Shown: piece by piece, positions 49,060 to 60,197 of the stretch
How the letters are laid out: the number at the start of each line of letters is the position of its first letter
Position numbering within the stretch: the stretch's first letter is position 1
Assembly (NCBI GenBank): GCA_017654935.2
Contig: CM065699.1
Location: 18,926,359 to 18,990,358 of the forward strand
Origin: Phymorhynchus buccinoides
Taxonomy: Eukaryota; Mollusca; Gastropoda; Neogastropoda; Raphitomidae
Direction of reading: 5' to 3'
DNA: 64,000 bases
The notes under the pieces: generated by a model
Seen by the model: only the letters and a program-made list of their open reading frames with translations
Told to the model about the DNA's origin: nothing
Databases searched by the model: none
Translations under genes and position numbers: made by a program

Positions 49060-49190
49060 AAGAGAGGGGTCTTATAAGGGAAGTAATTTTAACACTAACA
49101 AAGAACGGTAATGTCTCGGAGAAGTAGGTCTTATGTGGGAGGGAGTCTTATAATTGGAGGTCTTATAAGGGAGGTTCCACTGTACATTGA
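49060..49190 (+). mobile_element. Right end of a CAGTGGAACC-type MITE
   Basis: Repeated GGTCTTATAAGGGA words and the terminus GGGAGGTTCCACTGTA; a related end is at 29110-29130. The opposite TIR was not found. Confidence 0.5.
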
Positions 49191-49194
49191 TTGA

Positions 49195-50460
49195 AAACCA
49201 AAATAACATGTATACTTTCTTTTGGATCCTCCACAAAATTCTTTCTGAACTCATTTATAGTAAGCGTTAAACTGTTCACAAACAAACAAGCAAACCAACA
49301 ACCACCTACAAACAAAAATTATATGGGGTAATCAGAAACAAACTGAAATAAGGCAGAACCACACACAGCAAAAGAAACAAAAAACTGAAACAGACTGCAA
49401 CGTCACTGGAACATACAAAAGCACAGAAATCACAGAAAAATGTTCTTCCAAGAAAGCTAAAACAAATGTTGTTTCTTTTTATATGGGGGGGGGGGGGGGG
49501 GGGGGGGGACAATACTGTATGCATCATGAACTGTTATCATTGTATACAAATCAAAACGTCAAAAACACAAAATACCAAAAGTGTGATACCACAATAATAA
49601 TATACATCACCACGCGTGATCAACGCACACAAAGCAGAATGCTGAAGAAAAATGTCATCGTACAAAAGCTATGTACAAACTGAATGTACTACACAACATT
49701 TGTCCATGATTTGGTTCAGTAAGGATGTTTCAGTCTTTTTGTGTGTGTTTAGTTTGACATTTTGTTGTTGTTGCTTGTACGCTTCTTCAACTAAGTCGAC
49801 ATTTAACTCTTCTAGTACCCTACATTCGCCCAGCACATCCCACCTCACTCCCACCAAATGCAAAGTCATTCACTGCCAAGTGGCCTGCCATGTGTTTGTC
49901 TATTTTCAGAGCTTATGTCAGTTGGGGGGTTTTCCGTTAAAGCAACGCATGCACATTCGAAAAAAATAGCAACCCCCCTCTTCGGTTGAGATGCAACGGA
50001 CAACCAAGAACGTCAACAAATACATGGCGCCAGAAGAGTTAGAGTGGAGTGAAAACAAGGAGTAGGGAGTGTAAGGGAGCATAATATAATAAAGAGGGGC
50101 GGGGGGATATTATAAACTTCAGTTTATCAAAGAATGAAATAGTGAGGCCAAGAGAGGAGATAACGAAATTTAACAAAGGGGGTGAACTCTCTTTCTAATT
50201 AACTCCCCTCCACCAAAGTTGATTACGATACCAATCATCTAGCAATGCGAGGATCAGAGCCAAAGGGAGGCAAAAAAAGGATCATTCTCAAAAAAAGAAT
50301 GCGCCAAGTTCGCCTTTATGACCCTTCACACATCTTCAGTTTCATGGCCATACAACTTGGGAAACAAACACCATCTACAACAAAAGAAAAAAAGACATCC
50401 AGAAAAATATTTAAAAAAAACAGCTAATAAGAAACCGTCAGGCTTTTAGGATATCTGCTT
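49195..50460. other. Intergenic, no gene seen
   Basis: Unique-looking sequence with a 25-bp G run at 49485-49508. Open frames up to 105 codons have no recognisable domain and poor codon character. Confidence 0.35.
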
Positions 50461-50462
50461 AA

Positions 50463-50700
50463 CCCTTTCACCGCCAGCCATATTTCAGCCAAAAATTTCC
50501 ATTAAATTTACCTGGGTAGAGAACAAAATCCATCTGCAGTATTGGGGATTCTTCTGTGACATATATAAAATAAGGTCTACCCTTACTTCCCAAAACTAAG
50601 ACAATAGGGTCTGTGGATAATAGACCCCAATTTGATGCCTTTTAGTGACATAGGTGTTAAATCACTGTGGTGCTAAAATGCGACTTTGGTGTTGAAAGGG
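50463..50700. mobile_element. piggyBac-type MITE, complete, 238 bp
   Basis: CCCTTTCACCGCCAGCC to GGTGTTGAAAGGG, with TTAA at 50459-50462 and 50701-50704. Same length as the 1781-2018 copy. Confidence 0.9.
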
Positions 50701-51044
50701 TTAACTGATAACTTTGGCTATATTGGTTGCAAAAGAAACAGGGTCTTCATGTACTTTCAACAGTTTGGACACGTGCAGGGGTGCCAGTCGGAGGAGGTCC
50801 AAAAACATGAAGCTAGTATTCCTGAAAACCCCAAACCCTGAAATGAAAGATTGATTAAAACCAGAAAACTGAAACTTCCTAAAAACGTTTTGGGTGAGCG
50901 CAACAAGTGATCAAAACCTCAAACCAAGAATATTCACAACCACGGAAACTTTTGTTGACCAAATTATGTTATTGTCTATGAAACTTTCAATGACATTTTC
51001 CTTAAATCTCTCATTCCGGAATTTTTTATTTTTTTTACCACTCT

Positions 51045-51285
51045 TTTAAAACATAAAGCCACAAGTTTTCACACTCCAAAAAGAAATCACAAGTTTTAAC
51101 ACTCCAAAAACCAGAAGGCACAAGTTTCAGCATTCCAAAAATTGAAAGCCAGACATTTTGGCACTCCAAAACCAGGCACTCCAAAACCAGAAGCCACAAG
51201 TTTTGGCACTCCAAAAACCAGAAGCCACAAGTTTTGGCACTCCAAAACCCGGAAGCCACAAGTTTCGCACCCAAAAAAACAGATT
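51045..51285. repeat. About 33-bp tandem repeat, 7-8 units
   Basis: Units of AGAAGCCACAAGTTTTGG plus CACTCCAAAAACC. The minus-strand frame with repeated ECQNLW is a by-product. Confidence 0.9.
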
Positions 51286-52282
51286 TCCTGTGTGTTAAAA
51301 TTAACACACATGCATGTGCGTCGATCCAAACTAATTGCTGTGTTTAAATGCTTACGTCTTAATGCGAGTTACGCCAAGGCAGTTTTGCCTAAAAACTGCA
51401 AAAAGTGAGACAAGTAACTGTCCTATGAGCATGACAATTTTGTCATTGTCTCCTTTGCTATGCATGTGTGACATTCCTACTTCTTACATGCAACAATACC
51501 TTAAGGCCCTTTTTTCATACTGTCCAAAATAAACGGGTTGTTTCACTGCAAATTAATTTGTACTGAACAGGTAGATATAAAGAGGACCATAAGCCCTTAA
51601 CACTGGCTGTGTCTTGCCCAGACCTGCTTACCCTTTACACAAGCCATGAGTAGTCTGAACAGCTGAAATATTTAGTCTTAGGGCCTGTATCCGCAATCTG
51701 CAAGTTCACTAATATAAAAAAAAAAAATTCACTAATATGTGACCCAGCACCACGAAATGGACATTGTCAAAATGACCATTCGAGAACATTATACATTTCA
51801 GACAATTCTCTTTCTGATGATACAAGAACCATTCTTGTATCTTTATCCGTTCCAAAGTTATGAGCATTTAAAGTTAGTAGGGTGAGTGTCGGTCATTTTG
51901 AAAAAAATCCATCTAAAGTTTAGCACACCTGAAGAAAAAGCATTGACCTACTCGTTTTAAAGCACTTATAAGACCATTTAGAGACCACATTATATATTGT
52001 CCTTTATAAATATGAAACATAAGATGTTAGAGAACACGAACATACCCATAACTCAAAACTGACAAAAAATGACATTTTTGACTTTCCAAGCCTTTGTGAG
52101 AAACCAGCCCAGCGACTTAATGTACCTTCTGTGGTGCTGGGTCACATATAAGAAATAAGCCGACGCGGAAACTCGTTCGCAATCCCATCCGCTTATTTCT
52201 TATATATAAGTGAATGGGGTTTCCGTACGGAACTTGTGGATTGGTGATCTAAAGTGCACAGACCCTAAGTGTGAAATGTGTA

Positions 52283-52452
52283 CAGTCAAACCTCTATTTT
52301 CAGATGAAAACTCAGGACAAATCGGGCGTTATAACAAAAGTCGATTTTATACATAAATTAGAGTACGATACATTACATCCATGTCCCCCCAAAAATCAGT
52401 CTTAAATGAGAGGAGGTCCTTTAACGAGGGTCTTATAATAGAGGTTTGACTG
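52283..52452. mobile_element. pogo/mariner-type MITE, 170 bp
   Basis: Inverted termini CAGTCAAACCTCTATT and AATAGAGGTTTGACTG, flanked by TA at 52281-52282 and 52453-52454. Confidence 0.85.
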
Positions 52453-52750
52453 TAGTCCTGTTCATTAAAACCATCAAGCACAGTTCACTGAAAATTAACT
52501 GGCGATGGGACGTTAAACTCACCCTCAACTGAGTTCACTGAAAATAGGTAGTAATCAATAATCGAAGGGCTTATATAAGTTTTCTTGTTGCCCTATCTAA
52601 TGATCATTGTTGATTTTCATTTGTGACTTGAAAAATAAAATGCTATTTAAACCAATAATCGAAGAGCATAAATGATCAATTCTGAAGTGTAGTATAGGTC
52701 CGAATTGTGTAGAATGCCACTCGAAATATGTAGAGTAACCAGGTCTGCCT

Positions 52751-53047
52751 GCGCCTCTCACTATCCAACCCTTTTAGTTGGAAGAAAATTCAGTTGTGAA
52801 CTCTATCCAACTACTTGTGTCCATGTGCTGTCCTCACTATCAGCAAGCACTGGTTGTATTTCCACAAACTGCCTGATTGAGTTGGAAGTAAACTGTTCAG
52901 TCGCCAATTCCTTCCGATCTGGTTGGAAGGGTTTCATCCAACCAAAATTTGCGATTGTGATTTCTACTCACCCTGTCAAAAGAAAGGAAAACTGTGGAAA
53001 GGTCACAGCTATTTTCATCCGACTTGGTTGGATCGTGTGAGGCGGCT
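52751..53047. mobile_element. MITE with CCTCACAC-type termini
   Basis: GCCTCTCACTATCCAACC on the left and GGTTGGATCGTGTGAGGC on the right are inverted. It ends about 10 bp beyond the last codon of gene D, so it would form the start of the 3'UTR. Confidence 0.55.
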
Positions 53048-53057
53048 TTTAAGAGTC

Positions 53058-55809
53058 TCACATTAGAGCAATGTTGTCGAGATAAACCGGCAGGGGAATG
53101 GCACCGTTCGGCTGCTGGGTGACGGTGGTGGTGGTGGTGGTGGGAGAGGGGGAGGTGGTGGTGGTGGTAGAGGGTGGGGTCACTCGCATCACGTTCAGGA
53201 AATGGTCAAACTGGTCAGAACGAGACATCTCCGGAGATGAGGTCGAGGCTGTGAACTGAACAAGACAACAACAAAAAAGACAAATCTGAACATTAGATTT
53301 CAGTTGTCATTTTGAAAGGCTAATGATATAAAACACACGCACAAAAATACAAGAGTATGCAAGAGTGATCTTCAATTGCTCAGACAGTTTCCTGTCAATT
53401 ATGAGCGCAGATGCGTCATACTGCCGTTATGCGCCTAACTAAGAAACAGGCCCAGCAAGTCCGACTTCGGCTGGAGGTAATGTTTTTGAAAGTGTTTCAT
53501 GAAAAAAAGCAGGATAATGGACTGGTAAGGCAGAAAGATAGTAGATGACAGTAAGCAAAGGGAAAAGGCAGAGTCAAAGAGAATGACAGAGGAAGTTACA
53601 AGCACAGAACTTCCAGAAGGTGGGGGAACTATTATACAAAAGACCCCCCGGTATCCCCACGGGGGGAATGCAAGTGTGATAAACTGAAACAAACGAACGA
53701 TATGAGCAAACTCAATTTGAGAAATATTTTTCACCAGTACAAGTAGTTCCCCCATCTTCTGGAAGTTCTGTGCAAGCAACTTCCTATAATATATCATTCT
53801 CTTTGACTCTGCCTTTTCCTTTTCTTACTACAATCTGCTATTTTTCTGACTTATTGACCCATTATTCTGCCTTTTTTTCCAACAACAACAAAATCCAAAT
53901 AATTATCTCCTTTGAGCTCCTCCGAAATCAGAATGTGTCAGCTGAATGCAGCGGGGAGACCAGTAAAAACTAATAACCGGACACATACGTGCCTTACCCA
54001 TTGTGGTCATATGGTCTAGGAACGAAGAAGAAGAGAGATATTTTGAGATAAAAAAGAGTTGTGCCACTAACAGAAAAAAATTGAATTGGGACCAACAAAA
54101 TCATTGTGAATCATTCAGCTTTCGTGCTATCCATTTTCGAGTTACTTGGTGTTTAAAGACCCACCAGGTCACGTGTCGGGATTTACATGTTTTCCCTCTT
54201 ATAGCTGGTAAGAAATCTTGTAATGACCAGGTTTGACTCCCATACAAATGTCCCCAAATTGAAAACGAAACGTCATTTTAAAGAGCAGCCTCAATTTGAA
54301 GTTGGGGACATTTGTATGTGGGTCACAGCTACCTAGAAAAAGCCTAGGGACTTAATCGTGGTGCGTTAGTGTGTCTTTAATGTACCATATTTTTCAGATT
54401 ATAAGGCGACATTTTCTTCCCAGACTTACACCCCAGCGCTATATAATATGACTACCGTAAAAACTGGACTATAAAACGCACCTGTATATAAGCCAAGCCG
54501 CATCCCTTAAATAAAAAAATTAGGTATTTATTTACATATAAGCCGCACCAGTTGCCGCAGAGAAAATTGTATGTGCACAAACCAACACAAATATAGAAAT
54601 TCTATCAGAGCATAAACATTTAATGTTCTCAGACACTTTAAACATGAGATTTGAATCTATTGATTACCAAAACCAGTTTTGAGTCTAAAGAAGCTAAAAA
54701 TAGGCTGATGAATGAGGCCCAAAACCAGTTTTGAGTCTAAAGAAGCTAAAAATAGGCTGATGAATGAGGCCCAAAACAGATTTAACCCTTTCAACGCCAG
54801 CCATTTTTCATCCAAAACTTTCCATTAAACTTACCTGAGTAGAGAAAAGATTTCATCTGCAATATTTGGGATTCCTTTGTGACATCCATAAAATAGGGCC
54901 TATCCTTACCTCCCAAAATGAAGAACATAAGGTCACTGGATACCGGACCCTCATTTGATGCCTTTCAGTGACATGGGTGTTCAATCATTGTGGTGCCAAG
55001 AGGCGACAGTGGCGATGAGAGGGTTTTAATCATACTGATAAATGTAGAATGGGGAAAAAATCCACAGATAAGCCGCACCAGTCTATAAGCCGCATGGGCC
55101 AAAGTTGAGGAAAAAAGTAGCGGCTTATAGTCCGCATTTTACAATAATAGAAAGAACAAAATAATAACAAAATGTGGATTTAGTGTAAAATGTGGAGTGT
55201 GCGCCTTATAGTCCGAAAAATATGGTATGTAAACTTGTCCAATACAACAACAACAACAGCATACAGTATTTATACGGCACTGAATCTTGATAGAAATCAA
55301 ATCAAAGCGCACACACACGTTAGCAATCATAACACATTCAAACAAAAACGCAATACAAAGCGAACACACACGGATTACATAAATGGAATACAGCAGAAAC
55401 AAACCTAATGGCAAGAGAGAGAAGAGAAAGAGAGCGGAGCTTCAATGAGAGGGGAACATGTGGGATTTAAGGTTAGCTTTGAAAGCAGAGAGGGTCGGTC
55501 GCTGACGGCGGGAAAGAGGAAGTTTGTTCCAGGAGTACCTGCGAAAGCAGATCGCTGGCCTGAGCATGGCACACGGTCACTGAGAAGAACAGGTTGGTGT
55601 AGGGCTCCACGTCCGTGTGGAAATCCTGGCCCACAGCCACGATGACCTGGGGTGAAGGCCGCGGCCCCTCTCCCTGCTGATAACGTATGAAGGCTGGCAA
55701 GAAGTCGCCGGCAAAGTCGAACACTTTGAGTCGCTCATGCCGATCCATTTTCTTGGTGTGTTGCAGATGATCGCCTCCCTTGTTGGCTGGGGCTGTGATG
55801 ATGCGTGTT
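53058..55809 (-). CDS. Gene D: two 3' exons of an unrecognised protein
   Basis: Not recognised. Exon 55539-55809 (phase 2 in, phase 0 out) encodes ..RIITAPANKGGD..VFDFAGDFLPAFIRYQ..VEPYTNLFFSVTVCHAQASD... Exon 53058-53255 continues in frame with QFDHFLNVMRVTP, a Thr-rich mucin-like stretch (two runs of 5-6 Thr around SPSP), then PLPVYLDNIALM and TGA. Splice borders are AG..GT and the joined frame is 155 residues. The repeated Val/Thr/Phe pattern before VTVCHA looks like an extracellular beta-sandwich, but that is only an impression. Just before the stop, AAT/GTGAGA is a good donor, so the exon might continue elsewhere. No 5' exons are seen between 55810 and 60198. Confidence 0.55.
53365..53665 (-). 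mobile_element. SINE-like element, subfamily 1
   Basis: CAATTGCTCAGACAGTTTCC to GACCCCCCGGTATCCCCACG. It faces the subfamily-2 copy at 53735-54030 head to head, in the gene D intron. Confidence 0.7.
53735..54030 (+). mobile_element. SINE-like element, subfamily 2
   Basis: Head (AGTTCCCCCATCTTCTGG) then GAGCTCCTCCGAAATCAG, CAGCTGAATGCAGCGGG and (GAA)n at 54023. Second half identical in type to 1188-1535. Confidence 0.7.
54455..55144. mobile_element. Middle MITE of the nest
   Basis: Ends CCGTAAAAACTGGACTATAA and the inverse GCTTATAGTCCGCATTTTAC. It contains a direct duplication (AAAACCAGTTTTGAGTC..GAATGAGGCCC twice, 54670-54777) and the inner piggyBac-type MITE. Confidence 0.7.
54786..55023. 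mobile_element. Inner piggyBac-type MITE of the nest
   Basis: CCCTTTCAACGCCAGCC after TTAA (54782-54785), ending GATGAGAGGG near a second TTAA (55026-55029). Confidence 0.85.
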
Positions 55810-55850
55810 CTGGAGGACAGAAAAAAAAAGTAAGTTTAATGTTACGCGTA

Positions 55851-56091
55851 TACCGTGTTTTTTTGAGACTGTAAGGCAACACTTTTTTTCTCAGGCTAAG
55901 ACCCCTGCAACTCATATACAGTGGAATCCGCTTAATCGGCCACTTTTGGGACCAGGAAGAATATGGCCGATAAAGCGAATCGGCCGATAAAACGAACATC
56001 GAGATACTGTATGACGCAATTATGCAAGTCAAAAGCAATGACGTCAAAATTAAATGTTGCAGTTCAAATTCAAATTCTTTCCCTTTTTGTG

Positions 56092-56127
<36 letters not shown>

Positions 56128-56573
56128 TAATCCTACAACTTGACAGATGCACGAGTAAAAGACAATGATTTTGTTTTCTTGAGTGATTTTAACGCCATGC
56201 AGGGTCTTTCAATTGACAACAGCTCACCTTCCAACTTCACACTTAACCATGTAAGCGTCAAAAGCGTGTTGTCAGTTTGTCTGCCTCTGTTGTTCTCCCT
56301 CTCAAAAAGGGGTAAAGAGGAAAAATTAGAGAGAAAAAGTGGCCAATAAAGCGAAATTGAAGATTTCAGCTTTGGCCGTAAAAACGAACAAAATAACACA
56401 TGCTTAAGAAGAACAAATTCCGTTCCAAAGGAAATTGGCCGATTAAGCGGCTTTGGCCGATTATCCGATGGCCAATTAAACGGATTCCACTGTATGACTA
56501 ATAATAAAGTAAGAAACTGTTATAACAAAACCAAAATGTTGTGTAAAATTTAAGGGGTGCGTCTTATAGTCCA
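55851..56573. mobile_element. ACTATAAGGC-type MITE carrying an inserted MITE
   Basis: The left end TACCGTGTTTTTTTTGAGAC and right end GGTGCGTCTTATAGTCCA belong to the 54385 family. It is split at 55918 by the 574-bp element and clipped at its right by a SINE-like copy at 56575. Confidence 0.65.
55919..56492. mobile_element. pogo/mariner-type MITE, 574 bp
   Basis: CAGTGGAATCCGCTTAATCG and the inverse ending TTAAACGGATTCCACTG, with TA at 55917-55918 and 56493-56494. GGCCGAT words recur inside both arms. It contains (GT)n at 56094-56125 and no transposase frame. Confidence 0.85.
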
Positions 56574-56574
56574 T

Positions 56575-57082
56575 ACTCCCATGGGATACCGGAGGGTCTT
56601 TTGTATAAATAGTTCCCCCACCTTCTGGACGTTCTGTGCTTGTAACTTCCTCTCATCTGTCACTCTCTTTGACTCTGCCTTTTCCCTTTTGCTTACTGTC
56701 ATCTACTATCTTTCTGCCTTACCAGTCCATTCTCCTGCCTTTTTTCATGAAACACTTTCAAAAAGAGTTCCTCCAGCCGAATTACTGCAGTTCATTCGAT
56801 ACTCAGTATACACATCTGTATTGTTAAAAATTCGGGACTTTCCTGGTGTTGCACTGCCTCCGGGCATTGCCTCCAGGATCGTTCCCACCATCTTTATATC
56901 TACTAATGTCCCATATGTGTCTGTTCCAGACCAGAGGACGTTAAGCAGAATTTCATCATTCCTCCAGCCGAAGTCGGACTTGCTGGGCCTAACTATTTCT
57001 TAGTTAGGCGCATAACGGCAGCATGACGGATGCGCGCTCATAATTGACAGGAAACTGTCAGAGCGATCGAAGAAGAAGAATA
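56575..57082 (+). mobile_element. SINE-like subfamily 1 with a retroposed insert
   Basis: The head begins CCCATGGGATACCGGAGGG and the element ends GAGCGATCGAAGAAGAAG. Between about 56779 and 56963 it holds a 140-bp repeat also found at 32120-32260. TTCCTCCAGCCGAA appears on both sides of the insert, a 14-bp target duplication. Confidence 0.8.
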
Positions 57083-57104
57083 GTCCGTAAATTATGGTAC
57101 TACT

Positions 57105-57620
57105 CGCGAACATTGAAGAACCCAGTGGCAACAAAAAAGTGGTGATTTGGTCAAACTTAAAACCCCTCTCCCCTTTCCCCGTCATTCACACAAAAAACGC
57201 ATGCCCCCCCCAAAAGAAAAAGGGGGGTGCGGCAGCACTTGCTGTGATGCACTCTCCAGGTGCATGGATGCTCCTTCTTGCAGGATGTCCCGAATTGCAG
57301 GATTTTAAAATTCCCTAGAGCCGGCGTCGCCAGATTATTCTAATTTGAGCAGCAACGATTTTCTTACACACACACACACACTTGTACAATAAAAAAGAGC
57401 CTATATAAGCATTTGCTATATTCAAAGAAAAATAGCACTTGTACTAGTCTACAGGGGTGAAAAAAAGAGCAGTAAATGTGTGTGTATGCGCTGCCCCTGC
57501 ACTCCGCCGGGGCCGCCCCCTTGCAGGATTTTTTACATTTCCCAGGAACACCCATGCAGGTGGGAGCAACCCAGATTTCACATAGATGAGTCTCTGTGAC
57601 TATCAAGGTAATACCAATGC
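57105..57620 (+). mobile_element. tRNA-type SINE, interrupted copy
   Basis: AACCCAGTGGCAACAAAAAA and GGGGTGCGGCAGCACTTG match the SINE body; GCAGGTGGGAGCAACCCAG, TTTCACATAGATGAGTC and ACCAATGCCAATG appear again at 57550-57620. A (CA)n run lies between. Confidence 0.55.
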
Positions 57621-57929
57621 CAATGATTAAGGACCAATTTTTCACTTAAAGCAAAGACGTGCAGAACAAAGATGGCTCAAACAAACCATTTTTGTATTTT
57701 GAATATGTCTAATTCAATTACCAGTAAGCGGAAGTCTGTTAGTTTTGAAGGAATAGCTCAACAAAGAACCCCACTTGTTAAGACAAAGCTCAGCTTTTGT
57801 AGAGCAGGATATCGCTCCTGCAATACACTCTGTGAAAAGTCCCAAATTTTGGCCTGAGTAGACCTTCATTATTGAGTTGTCCTTGAAGTGAAATAGAAAA
57901 AAAAAAGCAAACTGAGAACAATTTTGGTT

Positions 57930-58370
57930 TATGTTAGTGTCTCCAAACCTTCGCTCTGCTTTCAACCCCCCCCCCCCCCCCCTTCCCCTCTCTCCCCTTA
58001 TTTAGACTTCTTTTCCAAATCTAGTGTTAAACAAAAACAAATAAATTGGAAGATTACAAATGTGCATAAATTTCACAAACCCCATCCCTACACTCACCCC
58101 CCTCCACACACACAAACATACATATACAAACACAACTTTGAACCCCACTCCACATATGCATGCACGCACACCTAAAAACACAACTTCCCCCTCCCCACCC
58201 TCACATCTTAACTCACCACCCTCCCATCCCCACAGCCTTTGACATATCTTTTACTCTCCACTACCCCCACCCACCCTACATACAAACACACACACACACA
58301 CAATCGTTTAAGTCACTGCCCTCCCCCCCCCCCCCCCCCCCCTCAAACCTTGCACACACACCTTTTCAAC
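57930..58370. repeat. C-rich and (CA)n low-complexity sequence
   Basis: C runs at 57967-57982 and 58323-58342, with CACACA-rich sequence between. No gene seen. Confidence 0.8.
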
Positions 58371-58429
58371 CATTTCACCGCCGATGTCGCATTTTAGCAC
58401 CACACTGATTTAACACTCATCATATAGTA

Positions 58430-58441
58430 ATAAGCCAACTG

Positions 58442-58475
<34 letters not shown>

Positions 58476-58840
58476 TGTGTGTCTGAAACACGAAACGGGC
58501 CTTATAACTCCGCCGTTTTTCGCTCGAACCGCGGCGTAACCAGACCCGACATTGACTCGAGATTTGGAACATGCGTGACCAGGGATAGTGACTATCGTCG
58601 TGCAAAATTTCAACACCATCTGTTCATAAACATGCGCTATAAACAGATTTATTTTGCAGGACGCTAATTTCAACCAACACTTGACACATAACCAAAGACT
58701 CTAAAATGGGAAGATGGACTACTTAAGAGTTACGGCGAGCCTGGCTGATAAGAGTTATCGTTAGTGGGGTAGATCACAGTGGCGGCTATGCAAAGACTCA
58801 CATTGGAATTTGAACGGAGAATTCAACTGGCCTATCGAAT
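58430..58840 (-). repeat. Dispersed repeat, fuller copy
   Basis: Inverted relative to 39415-39710: CCAACTGTCC(GT)n, CGGGCCTTATAACTCCGCCG and, at the other end, GAATTTGAACGGAGAATTC and AACTGGCC. This copy has a longer middle. Confidence 0.6.
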
Positions 58841-58844
58841 CTGG

Positions 58845-59195
58845 CTCTAATCTGTCAGTCTCTTTGATTCTGCCTTTTCCCTTTGCATGCTGTTATCTAC
58901 TATCGTTCTGCCTTTCCGGTCCATTCTCCTGCCTTTTTTCAAGAAATACTTTCAAAAAGATTTCCTCTAGCCGAAGTCAGACATGCTGGGCCTAATTATT
59001 CTTACTTAGGTGCATAACAGCAGCATGATGCATCTACGTTCGTAATTGACAGAAATTCTCCTGCTTTTTTTCAAGAAATACTTTCAAAAAGATTTCCTCT
59101 AGCCGAAGTCAGACATGCTGGGCCTAATTATTCTTACTTAGGTGCATAACAGCAGCATGATGCATCTACGTTCGTAACTTAGAAGACGAAGAAGA
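58845..59195 (+). mobile_element. SINE-like element with duplicated 3' module
   Basis: The head is truncated. The module TTTCAAGAAATACTTTC..CATCTACGTTCGTAA occurs twice in tandem (about 58938-59046 and 59067-59178) before the (GAA)n tail. Confidence 0.75.
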
Positions 59196-59209
59196 AGTAC
59201 TACTTACTC

Positions 59210-59213
59210 TCTC

Positions 59214-59252
<39 letters not shown>
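59210..59252. repeat. (CT)n microsatellite
   Basis: About 20 CT repeats next to the SINE-like tail. Confidence 0.95.
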
Positions 59253-59254
<2 letters not shown>

Positions 59255-60197
59255 GTGCGCGAGGTCAAAGTGAAAATGATTATGAAACACTCTCTGCGAT
59301 AGGTCAAGATGTGCCCCCCCCCTCTGAAATGAAAGACCTTACACATTTGTGATCCATTTTCTTGGAAGGTGAAATTCTGCCTTCTTCTTGGAAATGTAAA
59401 ACCGAAAGATTCACTTTCGTGTGTTTGAGACTGGCTGTCTGTTGAAAGCCACAATAGCAAACAAGTGTGTCGCCGAGTGGCAGATAAGTCCCCAAGCAAG
59501 TAAATGTGGGGAGGGGGTAGGTGTAGGGAGGAGATAGCTGCCACGGGGTTAAAACTGCCATGGGGTTAAAACTGCCACGGGAGTTAACTGCCACGGGGCG
59601 ATTGCTAGTACTATTAAAAGGCATAAAAGTTGGATCAGTTATCCAATATCCAGGCATGAAAACTACTGTTCCAGAAAAAAAGGAGATTTTTTCAGCCGAA
59701 AAATCCTTCCACCCGGATTTTCAGCTAACATCAGAAGTTTTGTTGAGCAGGGGGAGGGGGGAGGGAGGGGGGGAGGGGGGGGGGGGGCAAGTACTCATTT
59801 CACATCCTACTTCGCCATCTTGGAAATGACAACGGCGGAAGAGCAAAAAGGCACGAAATGAAGATTGTGCCGTGTAAAGATAATTTTGGTTTTTTTTTTC
59901 TTCGTTTTTTTGTTTTTGTTTTTCCGGCGGATATTTTATTTTTCCGGCTGAGATCGCTTGATTTCGGAGAAAAAAAATGGCAGAAACGGCGGAGCTGTTT
60001 TCATGCCTGAATATCCTATGTTGTTAATTTTGGGACATAAGGAAAGGGTTTATTTGATGCATGTCATTGGAGGATTCACAGTACTGCAGATGCCAACTTT
60101 TCGTTACCTAGGTATTTTTGGTAGAATATTTTGGCTGAAACATAGCTGGCAGCGAAAGGGTTAATCCCCCACCCCAATCTTACGCACACACACATCC

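Larger units (their letters stand above)
54385..55225. mobile_element. Outer MITE of a three-level nest
   Basis: Ends CCATATTTTTCAGATTATAA and its inverse ending CCGAAAAATATGG, flanked by TA at 54383-54384 and 55226-55227. It is split at about 54454 by the middle element. Without inserts it would be about 150 bp, like 29384-29532. Confidence 0.8.

Noticed and set aside
52705..53040. 111-codon plus-strand frame
   Set aside because: It lies across an inverted-repeat element, with no domain and no splice context.
53058..55809. Gene D and gene C as one gene with the phosphatase and PBZ genes in an intron
   Set aside because: The D donor phase does not fit the preferred frame of gene C exon 1, and two scaffold gaps lie between.
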